Below, piece by piece: positions 37,724 through 47,938 of a DNA stretch of 64,000 nucleotides. Every line of letters begins with the position of its first letter. Position 1 is the stretch's first letter. This stretch comes from Epinephelus fuscoguttatus (lineage: Eukaryota > Chordata > Actinopteri > Perciformes > Serranidae): contig NC_064760.1 of assembly GCF_011397635.1 (NCBI RefSeq), positions 31,081,856-31,145,855 of the forward strand. The letters are read 5' to 3'. Both the position numbers and the translations under genes were made by a program. The notes beneath the pieces are model-generated. The model was not told the DNA's origin and ran no database searches. It saw only the letters and a program-made list of their open reading frames with translations.

Positions 37724-38018
37724 TGTCAAAGTTTACACAAGAATACTGTACTAAACAGTAGGGACAATGGCTGATGGAGTATTTAAATCTTTTAAAGTAA
37801 ATGCTAAAGCTCTGTTTTCATTTTTACTTGGAAGAAGCAGGTATGTGGACTGATTTTTCTGCTCTCTGGTGTAAAACAGTATGTTTCATTCAGTAATGTG
37901 CAGACTGCATCTCTTTGATAGTTGTTACTTGATGTTAGTATGATCTGCAAACTTTGTTTCGTAGGTACCAAAGTGTTTTGTTCTGCTCTGATCTGTTACA
38001 TTGAATAATAATAATAAT

Positions 38019-38033
38019 AATAAACAAAATAAA
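38019..38033 (+). terminator. Tandem AATAAA poly(A) signals after syce3
   Basis: AATAAA at 38019 and again at 38028, about 300 bp beyond the syce3 stop. They lie upstream of the next small reading frame. Confidence 0.5.
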
Positions 38034-38218
38034 TGAGAATGTGTTGTGTGTTTTTATAGACATGGATGTACAAGCATGACACCTGTTTTATTGTATCTGT
38101 GTCATTTTATGTTTGTTTTAATTAGAATGTTACATCAGCATAAGTTTGTTAGATTTTGTGTGTTACATAAATTAATAGTTGACATAAACGGTTTTGTTCT
38201 TATGCATTTATTTTTCAG

Positions 38219-39625
38219 ATGGAGAACACAGAGAAGAGCACAGAGCAAGCTACTTCAACTGCCTGCACTGATCTGGAAAACATACTGAAAGGGCTGGACT
38301 CCTTGTCTAACTGCATGGATCAACTGGCATGTATGTACAACAAGTTTATCCCCATCCACTCCCTGCACACCTCCAAAATGTCAGTAAGCATCAATTATGC
38401 CAGTAAGATGACCTTTATGATCGATTTGCAAATATGCAAAGCACATGATGTAACTGTTACCCTAGATCTGAAATGTGATAGCCAAAAATGGATTATTGTG
38501 CACCAACTGCTGCTCAAATTAGCCTCGCTCGTAGATGTCAGTGGTGCAGCATTACACGATGCTACATGATGTCTGTCAGTTCGCACTCTGCTGATGGGCA
38601 GATAGGACTAACGGAAGGATTTCCCTCACATGGTTGTCCATCATGCCATTTGATGTGAGGCATAATGTTGCAACTTCTTTTTTTGCCAGAGGGGACAGCT
38701 GTGGGCAAAGAGGCTGTCACAGTTGTCTGCTTGTTGTCTTACTTGATTAGAGCTATCTGCTTATTTCAACAACTCAACGCCTGAAAACAAACATCAGAGG
38801 TTTGGTGTCAGTGTTGGCTGTCGCCCCTCCACTTTTTTTTTTAACACTATATTGTTTTGGCTTGTAGTTTATAGGAAATGAAACAACTTTATTTTACGCT
38901 ATTAAGAAATTGTAAAAGATATGCTTGAGCAGATGTCAATCAACCTGTTATCGTAGAGAGCTGTTGTCAGTTTTGAATTTAAAACCCACTAAAACAAAAA
39001 GAAAATTGTTATCCTAGATGTGAAATACTCATTTAGTCATTTAGTTTGTGTGTGCTGTCTCACCCCCTAGAGTTATAATTGTTCCAGCTGTGAGTTGCTC
39101 CTCTTTTTCAATCTGGATTGCATTATAGAACAATTCTGTTCTGTTCTGTTCAATCTGAGTGTTTTGAGTGAATTTTACAGTATTAATCAGTTTCCCAGAG
39201 CTTACACAAACATTTTCAAACCCTAGTTAGAATTTATGTGTAGAATATTTGAATATATCTGAATAAATAGCAGTTTGTCAATGATCACAAACAATTTACG
39301 TTGTTCAGGCGAGTTACTTCTGTCTGAGTATCGTATCTTTGCATCAGATACAATGAATACTGCTTTATAACAGGACAAAATAGAGAGGAGTGTACACTAA
39401 TAAAGATATGTCATGCAGGAATTGTCAGTTACTGTTAGTAAAAAACTATTGTCAGCAAAATAGAAAGTAAAAGCCAACCCCAGATTCACTCTTGTTTGCT
39501 TTGTTTTTCAGTGCTGTGTCCATGATTTTTGGAGCTTCCTTTTGGTTGCGTGCTGCTTACTGTCTTGCACCTACGTGCTACCTTTATATACAGTCATGAC
39601 CTCACCTGCATGCGGTGCACAGTAA
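38219..39625 (+). CDS. Small putative tail-anchored protein, two exons (C5orf58-like?)
   Basis: Not firmly recognised. Exon 38219-38383 starts with ATG immediately after an acceptor (TTTTTCAG) and ends at TCA/GTAAGC. A second exon 39512-39625 follows TTGTTTTTCAG and continues in phase 0 to TAA, giving 92 residues. Residues about 18-43 (TDLENILKGLDSLSNCMDQL and on) look like an amphipathic helix. Residues about 60-83 are strongly hydrophobic (FWSFLLVACCLLSCTYVLPL), with CC just before, and only about 9 residues follow, the layout of a tail-anchored membrane protein. If exon 1 is not spliced, the frame instead reads on to 38569 without the hydrophobic end. Human C5orf58 lies between FOXI1 and LCP2, the same place, and shares a vague ENI-K---S helix, but I cannot confirm orthology. 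Confidence 0.45.
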
Positions 39626-40356
39626 CATCCAGAACACAGTTAGATAAGAAGAAAATAAGAAAATACAGGCAGAGGGCAGAGTCTCTACAGATGAAGAAAC
39701 TCCTATACACTTCCAGGAGGTCATACGTGAAGACTGAGAGGGATTCCTTCTGTATGAGTCTCTACATTTTTTTTTTTTAAAGATAATCCTGCATAGTATA
39801 CCTTTAAGTTTATCATTCAGGTCATTTCCTGTTAGGTACTATCGTCCTTGGTGTGAAGCCTTATATTTTTTGGAATGTGACTTCTGAACATCTTAGAACT
39901 GTGGTGACCTGAGGCATTTGTGAGACAAGGTATTTGTCTTATGCCTGCAGTGCGAACCCAGCTGAGGCAATGTGATCTGATCATTTGTGTTGGCCACCCT
40001 GACAAGTCAGTGTTTCTGAAAATCCAAGAGGCTCTGAAGCAGCAGCCCCCAGCTTGACATGACACTGAGGCATGAAGAACAAAGGTAATGCTGTGTGTTT
40101 GTGTAAAACATAGTTTAATGGAATATACACCATAAGCTTTGCAAAAATCATTCTTTCATTCTGTTTGCTAAAAATACAAATGAAGTAAGCAAAAAAAGGA
40201 AAAGAATTATGTAATAATGACCTTTTGTGTTTGCGAAAATTGTGACGTTTGTTTGGTTCCAAAAAGGCTTCTAAAAAAGCCACAAGTATGCATGCGTACA
40301 AATTAGCATACAGAGGCAGATGCAAACACCCACATTAAGCTTGGTGTTGGTGCTGG

Positions 40357-43300
40357 TCAGAGTCCCGCAGGGTGCAGCAGACAACACTGGCTCGGCGCTT
40401 CAGAGCTCTGGTCTGTGGCATCAATGAGCAGCAGCGGAGTGTGTGTGTGATGGGTAATCATCTCCTTCACCCCGGGGAAACTCTGCAGCACAGCAGCACA
40501 CAAAAAAGATGACAGGGACCTAATGACGCAGCGCAGCACAAGTCAGCATCAAACACTCCCCGAGGCGTGCCACAAGATGTCAACTTTTCAGTTTAAGTGA
40601 ATACAGACTTTTTCTCTCATTTTAACATCATAGTTAATGGCATCATCATTTTTAGTTTACCTTGGTATTTTTGAGGCCAGTGCCGAGGGAGTAGGAGTTG
40701 CCTTGGTTACGAATCATAATGTTGTAAACCCTGCCTTCTTTCAGCAGCATTAGGGTGTAGGGGTGCTCAACCTTGCCTTGTGTGCTGTCCCTTACCACAA
40801 ATGCCCCATCCTAAAGACACAAATATGGACAAATCCATGCACACACAGACAAATAGAGTCAGTTCAATGTGATACTGCAAGTTAAATCCTGTAAAATTTC
40901 ACCTGCACGGTTTGTGTTTATGTGTGTGTCTGTGTCTGTGTTCCAGGAAGAGGAGGATGAGATATATGAGACCGTGACGGGCAACACCTGACCTTGTTCA
41001 CCTCTCTGAGAGCAGCTTCAGCTTGATGTCTGGTCACCTTTCCGCCATACCAGCTGGGATCCAAGCCCTGGATGCAACATAATAAGACACTTATAGTAAG
41101 GACTACATAAACTAACTCTTCTCATTTCTCTTTAACACTGACAGAAATGTGCTTTACACTATTGTTGTAAAAGAAATATAACAGATGTTTCCAATTATCC
41201 AACCTAGTGAATAAAATGCAAATCTTTTGAGCTGAGAGCAGACAGAAGGGTCCTACCACTGTGTCCTTTTTACAACATTGCCATCTGCTGTTTCCCATCT
41301 GAAAGTACTCAAATGTGGGTGTAATTGCACAGAAAAGCTCACCCTTACCATGTGTGTTCTCCAGCAAACAAACTAAAATAATGGAAATTATTACTCAGTT
41401 GTGGTTCCACTTTTGATTCTCACCTTTCTTGGACCTGGCATTGAATTTTTAACCTGAGAAAGCTCTACTGGCACTGGAGGAACGGGTTTATCTGCTCTGG
41501 GAGGGGAGAGATGGAATGAAACACAATTAAAAAGCCTAAATAATTGTATACTGGGATTGAAGGGCTTGCTACACTTATAAATTGCTCAGGGTTCCGTATA
41601 CCTGTTGGCCACATCTATATGTTTCGGGGGTCTTGGTTTAGGGGTCTTGCTTGTGGATGATCCAGGAGCCCTGTCAGTGCTGCCCTCTTGTGGACATGAT
41701 GGATAGTGTGAAACAGAAGCGAAAAGTCACAACATTTTGCTGTTCAACTGTTACAACTACTCCTAACACTACATGATAAGCAGCGCATACTTGATTTTTT
41801 AAGGTCTGTCTGGGATGGGCCAGAGTGCCCAGGCTTCTTGCTCCTGTCAATAGTCAGATTTGGTTGACTGGCTGGTGCTGGGAATGAGAAAACGCATTTT
41901 ACACAAGGATTAGATCATTAACATCATCAAGAAGTCAGGTGGTTGTGGAGTTTTTAAATGTACCACAGTCACCTGGTGCTTTGAAAGGTCTCTGAGAGGT
42001 ATGGCTCATTCTTGGTGGATGAGGGTGTGGAGGTTTTGAGGTCCTTTCAGCAGGAGTCGGCTCACGAACAGGATCTATTCACATACATACATAAACAATT
42101 TTTTAAGTTTGGCCTGCAAGAAATGGGAACAATTCTGCAGACAAACTGATATGTTTTCTGGCATGCTTGCATGTCTCTGTGAACAGCACTGTTGTTGAGG
42201 TTGCTTTCTGCTACCTCTGTAGTGACTGTCCTGATGTTTAGCCAATCCCAGAAGTTGAAGTGGCTTTATTATGTCTGCAGAGGAAGGCTCGTCGCAGCTC
42301 TCTTCATAGGCCTCGTCACTGTCTTCTTGCTCAGTTGTTTGTGGCTCAGTCAGAGCACAGATGTAGCTGTCTTCCCCTTCCTCCTGGTTCGAACTCTCAT
42401 AGTCATGGTCGCTGTCATTGTCCTGACCACAGCCCAGACATGAGGCACAAGTAGTGGGCACAAGTGCAACTATCAATTTGTTCTGACACTGAAGTTTGAG
42501 TCATTAAAGTGGCCAAACTTTTAAAGATAACTGGTGGCTTTTTACTTACAAACTCATCAGAGTCCCAAAGTTCTTCCTGTACAAATACTGTAGGAAAATG
42601 AACAGTAAAAGAATGTAATCAGGCCTTAGTAATGATGGCTTTGTATCAGTGGCATAGTTGAACCCAAGTGGTGTTTACCTTGTTTTGGGTATTTCTGTGC
42701 CTTTGATCTGCACAAAAAAATAAATGAGAAAGTCATACATTGTTCAGTTACAGTGACACTTTCAGTAGAAGTTGTAAATAAAATCAGTTTTAGTACTTAA
42801 GACCAAAGCCCCCCTTCTTCTGGTCCATCTTGTTGATTTCATTTTGGATCTTAGTGATTATTCTATGAAGATACAATATATGTTTTTCATCAATATTTTT
42901 GGTTGGAAAACTGTTTGATGTCAGTGAAATAAATAAATATTAAGTCAGACTCACGGGACATAAAGGCTGGGGAACACTTGAAGGTCACATGCAGTCATTT
43001 GCTGGATGATGTAGATTTGAATATTAGTGAGAAATAGAAAATCAGTTGCTTGTGTTTTAGAACAGTAAATAAATGGAATGGCCTCCAGAGCTACGGGCAT
43101 ACTTACCACGAACTGTGCTCCATTTATGCTGCTCTTTATCACTAATCTGTCACAGCCGGATAACTTAAGCTGAGAAGATGTCACACACTTTTAGAACATG
43201 TAGATTAACTTTTACTGTATGTTTGAAGTTATATAGTCGTCTGGAAATAGTGCAGCCCAGTTGCCAGAAGAAAATGTTGGCATTGCACATTTCTGCAAAC

Positions 43301-44115
43301 CCCGGATGTGTTACATTTGTTTGTTTCATACATGGCATATCAACGTTTTTGAAGTGATGTTCTGATTATATGTGTATGAGCTCACTTCACTTTGTCATCG
43401 TGAGGTGGAAGGGATGATGAATGGAGTAAGACCTAGCTGAGACGGCTGCAGACAACTATTTGAGATCAACAAAAAATTCTGGCACCAAAACGGTGTATAT
43501 TAAGCCAAAAAATTACTCGCTCCTAACTAAAACCAAGTGGTTTTTTTGTGACTAAACATAACCACACATTAACCACAGTACAGCAATGCTGAAATGTAAA
43601 GAGACTTTTCGACACATCCGCTACATATTAACATACAATTATCATAAGCAACATATCCGTGGTTTGCAGAAATGTGTGCAGTGCCGACATTTTTTGCTCA
43701 TAAGCTCAGGAAAGTGTCAGATTTGGTTTTAAAATATAATGCATCAATTTGTGGCGGAGTAATGCAAGACAACGAACACTGAAAATGCAGAAACGGAACT
43801 GTTGCATACATTACTTAATCAGTATGTATTAAATAGTGTAGATTTTTACTTAGTTTCATACATATTGTATAGTCCCTTTATTTAAGATAAATATTTTTAA
43901 CACTTCAGATTTTAAATTAACTTAGAAGAACAAAATGAAACTTAAGAACTCGACTGCTACAGAAGACATTAAACTGGTTTTTTTTGTTTGTTTGTTTGTT
44001 TGTTTTTTCACTCATAAGCTGCGTTTTTGATACTTACCCTCCTCATGTAGTCAGCAAGGCTTTGGGGATTCCATCCCATCACCTCCACTTTAGAGGGAAC
44101 ACTGTTTAAACTCAT
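40357..44115 (-). CDS. lcp2: Lymphocyte cytosolic protein 2 (SLP-76), 14 exons
   Basis: Adaptor that links ZAP-70-type kinases to PLC-gamma, Vav and Gads in T-cell and platelet signalling; cytosolic. Exons (minus): 44038-44115, 43107-43169, 42955-43001, 42797-42862, 42679-42707, 42550-42587, 42215-42422, 41973-42074, 41791-41877, 41602-41686, 41424-41496, 40993-41067, 40661-40810, 40357-40482. All phases agree, giving 408 residues; human has 533. Order of parts: SAM domain 1-80 (VMGWNPQSLADYM), then an acidic region with tyrosines 115 (DYESS), 127 (DSYIC) and 146 (EAYEES), close to human 113/128/145. A Pro-rich linker follows with RSKKP at 222-226, the Gads-binding R-x-x-K. The SH2 domain covers about 298-395 with FVVRDS (Arg324), ending LLHPAGL. 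The linker is shorter than in mammals. Confidence 0.95.
43259..43710. repeat. MITE-like element C with ~50-bp terminal inverted repeats
   Basis: The left end (43261-43312: AGAAAATGTTGGCATTGCAC, TTTCTGCAAACC, GGATGTGTT) is the imperfect reverse complement of 43650-43702 (ACATATCCGTGGTTTGCAGA, GTGTGCAGTGCCGACATTTT). It lies in lcp2 intron 1. No coding capacity. A partial copy is at 45395-45605. Confidence 0.75.
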
Positions 44116-45390
44116 TCTTCTGCCTTGTAAGTGTCACATTCGCCAAAAAGTTAAGGGTTTAATGGCAGCAGTATGCTCACAAAATGGAAGCTCTTGCAGT
44201 CCTGAACACACTCAACCTACCGTATAAAATGAAAGTTTAGCATAACATCTCTGTCCTTTAAATAAACATTTGTGGTGGCACATCGTCTTACTTGTCTGTT
44301 TCCGTGGTTATTCTTGAGATGTGTGATGTCAGTGCATGCACTCACTGCAGAGTATAGGTATCTCTAAACATAGACTGCTGATTTCCTTTCAGATACCTAG
44401 AAACATTACCACATGCTTCTAACTACATACAGTGCATCAGTTTAGTTTGTACTAATGTGCACTAATGTGTTTGATTTTTGACTGAACAGCAGGACATTGA
44501 TGTGAGATGCAGATTTCTCAAACAATTTTAAACATGGTCAGCTCTAAATGGACTGAAATGATACTCATACATTTGTGTTGCTGTCCTCAGCCTGCCTTGT
44601 GTCAGGCCTCTTGGTATCTCACACCCAGGTGAGAGAGGAGGGCAGAGGAGAAAAGGGATGATCAATCACGCTCAAATCTTCTTAGACCCCCAGGCAAGTC
44701 TGGGTGAATACATGAGTCCTCCTGGGGGGTCCCTGTGGGAGATCACCCCTGTTTTCCTTTTCTGTCCTGAATGGGAAACATATCCCCCCAGTGAAAGACA
44801 TGATACTGCCAATGTGAAGGAAGCAGGAAAGACAGGATGATTATAAAGCAAGGGATGCAACAGTTTTAGAAAGGTTAAATCAGTGTTAGGTAATATTCAG
44901 AAAAATGTGGTTGATTTTATGAAGTCTGAAAAATGTTTCTTTCATTCTTCAAAACTTGCAGGATCAATAACTGACACTTTATATGGAGAAGATGGTTTAT
45001 GAATAGATGGACAGCTGTGGTCATCTTGCTTGTAGATCACAACCAAGCAACAGCATCATATGGGACCAATATGGAACCAGTAATGTACTCAGTGGAGAGT
45101 GGAGATAAAGGGGTGGATTGGTGAGGGCTTCCTGCGGGGCAAAACCTTCATTAACACACAGCAGGATAGCATGGGAAATACAGGACATCCCCAGAAGCAA
45201 ACAGACAAATGGGAAGGATGGGAGGGAGTATTTTGGTCTGTGAGAGTGTTACTTGATCCTCATTCAGTAAGGATTTTCTGTCACTCTGTGTGTAGTGGTC
45301 TCACACTTTCTCTGTCCCTGTACCTGCGCTAGAAACCTATTTTGTCCCCCCAAAAAATTACATTTACCCATATATATTTATGTGGAGTTG
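44116..45390. other. lcp2 upstream region, nothing further recognised
   Basis: It should hold the lcp2 promoter and any 5' untranslated exon. Short frames on both strands lack motifs. Confidence 0.4.
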
Positions 45391-45394
45391 TATG

Positions 45395-45605
45395 CTGTTT
45401 GTGGCCAGAAGAAAATGTTGGCTTGCATGCTTCTGCAAACCACAAATGCGTTACATTTGTACCTTTCATTTGCATTATAGGAATGTTTCGAAAGTGATGT
45501 AGGGTATGAGCTCACTTCGTCCTTTGGAGGTGGAGGGTATGGTGGAAGGCATGACACCTAGGCAAGACACTTGCCAAGCTGCAGACCACTGTGTGAGACC
45601 TAATG
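45395..45605. repeat. Element C, second copy (one end only)
   Basis: GCCAGAAGAAAATGTTGGC, CTTCTGCAAACC and TATGAGCTCACTTC match the left half of the element at 43259-43710. The right terminal repeat is missing; family A copy 2 begins about 25 bp further on. Confidence 0.7.
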
Positions 45606-45627
45606 TGTTGCTTAAGTGGTAATTCCA

Positions 45628-46840
45628 TAATACGGTAAAACTTTAATTAATTAAAAGCCTAGTCCCTATTAAACTCCTAGTCTCTTTTACTAACCCAATG
45701 TTGCCACACATTTTGACAAAGAAACAGCTGTCTCAATTAGATGCCTGGTCTGGTTGCCAAGCAGTCCTTTTTTATAGAGGTTCTTTGGATGTATAAAGCC
45801 AGGTTTTTGGCTACCTCAAATTGTGTGTCCATTCCTCGATTAGCCTGTAAGATATTCATATTCCTTTAGTCCATAAGGGTCCTCAGATCAAAACAATCAA
45901 AAGGATTTTTCATAAAAAATAATCAAAGTTATAAGTATTGTTTTAACCAACCTGGTCTTGTTCCAAAGTTGTCGAAGTCCAGCACATGGACAGTGACATC
46001 AGACTCTGATATGTCGGCACGGTATGCAGCCAGTCACCATTATAGTTTAATGGTGCTTTGTGGCGTCAGGAGGAAACATGGCAGGACAAGAGTGCATGTT
46101 AAGGCGGCAAAAGTCAGACGAGAACGAGTGGGAGGGGTGGTGGAGGGGTCCAACAAACACCAACTCTCACCCGGGAGAGCAGTGTTGGTGCCCTGGAAGA
46201 CTTTAAAGCCAAACCTTGGTCTATTTTTCTAAACCTAGCCATTTACTTTTGTTGCCTAAACCTAACCACGTTTTCTTGTTGCCTAAACCCAACCACGTGT
46301 TAGTTGTTGAAGGAAAAAAAATGTCAATTTTTATCGAGTTAGTGTGTTTATTTTGAAATAGACTGTAAGCCGTAAATTTCTTGTGAAAACAGAAGTGTAT
46401 TTTGAAAGAAGACAATGCTATAAAAGGCATTACTTGACAACCAACGCACCCAGGGTACCTTCCACGTGGTATCTAGATGTGGAAAGTCCTTGACCAAACA
46501 TCGATATGTGACGAGGTCAGAGTGAGCATGTGTTGTTTTAACAGGATAAAGTTGTGTTGTGTTGGTATGCCAGTTGCCGTATGCCTTGAGTGCCGTAACT
46601 CTCTTTCTCTCTGATTCACTGTCTGGTGGAGCTTGATCAAATAAATGATTCATATCTGAAGCCTAATATTTAAATAAGTAATGCTCATACTGTTTTAAAA
46701 AACAATTTGATTGTATTTCCTGATCTTTGATGAGCAATAGTTTGGAATGAATGCCTGCCCCAAATAAAGGCTTTGTTGATTTTAGTGATATAAGTAAATA
46801 ATAGCCAGGGCTATTAATTGAATTTTATGGTATGTCAAAT
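45628..46840. repeat. Family A repeat, copy 2, split by an insertion
   Basis: Aligns with 3229-3748 in two parts, 45628-45947 and 46535-46840, separated by the family B element at 45948-46534. The two parts join exactly at the GTTTTAAC block when compared with copy 1. Confidence 0.85.
45948..46534 (+). mobile_element. Family B element, copy 3, with target-site duplication
   Basis: About 587 bp inserted in family A. The flanks carry GTTTTAAC at 45940-45947 and 46535-46542, present once in the empty paralogous site at 3519-3526. If the terminal GTTG is counted as part of the element the ends are CAAC...GTTG and the duplication is 7 bp. Non-coding. The duplication length suits a hAT-like or related DNA transposon. 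Confidence 0.75.
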
Positions 46841-47780
46841 TTGAAACAACAAATGGGAAGAAGTGGCTCCCATCAAGTTGTCAGAGTTCTTGTGGATGTT
46901 TGTGGCACCAGTTGATCTACTGTATATTAACCCATGCAGTAATTTCTCTCTTATCTCCTCATTTACTGCTTCTATAGTAACTGGTCTGTAAAGATGGTGA
47001 AACAGCCTCCTCCCACCCCTCTCCCCCAGGCATGGACCCCCTCATGTAGGTAATATCCATGCCATCACTCACTTAGCTGAGACAGTGGCAGATTTATGAC
47101 ACGTCCAGCTGAGAGGAAAATTTTTGCAGAGACAGGGGGTAGAGGAGAGAAGGAGGCAAATGAATGGCTCTTAAGACACAGATAGGCCAGTGGGCGGAGA
47201 CGAGGCTCCTCTCAGACCTAATTACTTGCAAATTATAAGATTAGAAATTAACTTGCTTTCAGGGTGGAATCCGAGTCAGGCTTATTTATAACTGTCCCCT
47301 CACTGGAGTTGCGGTGTAATATCTGGACCCCTCAGTGACCCACTTTGCTGTGAAACAGTGAATTTTGGTCACAAGTGTGTAAACGCGTTTCCCCTGGAGG
47401 CTTTGATGTATTGTGATACATTTGCTTTGTCTGTGGGATGTGACTCGGATAAGGCAGTGTTGGCCCGGATTATCAGGCCAAACAGTAACTTGTAGCGGTG
47501 TAAATGCTTCCCTAATTTGTCTTTCAAAGCCTCTCTGCTCTTTGAATGAAATCAATACACGCTGACATCAAAGTGATAGTGGTTCAACGCTGGATCAACA
47601 CCTTGGTTAGGTGCGAACTGCACCATGTTATCCGTGTAATCCTCTGTTAAGTGTATTCGGCTCATTCTTATTCTAATAGATTCTTGTGTGCCTTCTCCTA
47701 AAATCCAATGACCCTGGGATTTATTAAGTAAAATTATGAAATGTTTCTGTAGTTATTGGCTGGAATGAAACATGACAATC
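46841..47780. other. Intergenic between repeats and wnt8a ORF2
   Basis: No exon recognised; no clear repeat. Confidence 0.4.
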
Positions 47781-47787
47781 AGAAGTC

Positions 47788-47806
47788 TTTATTTCTAACT
47801 TTTATT
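47788..47806 (-). terminator. Two poly(A) signals after wnt8a ORF2
   Basis: AATAAA on the minus strand at 47801-47806 and 47788-47793, about 135-150 bp below the stop codon. Confidence 0.7.
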
Positions 47807-47938
47807 ATAATCAAACAAACATAATATTCATAAATAGACACAAGTATTTATACAAGGAGACATGGGAAGTGCAGACATTTAACATCTTAATATGGGCTCT
47901 TATTTAACAGACGTCACTGTGATGTAGGAGCTCCTTTT

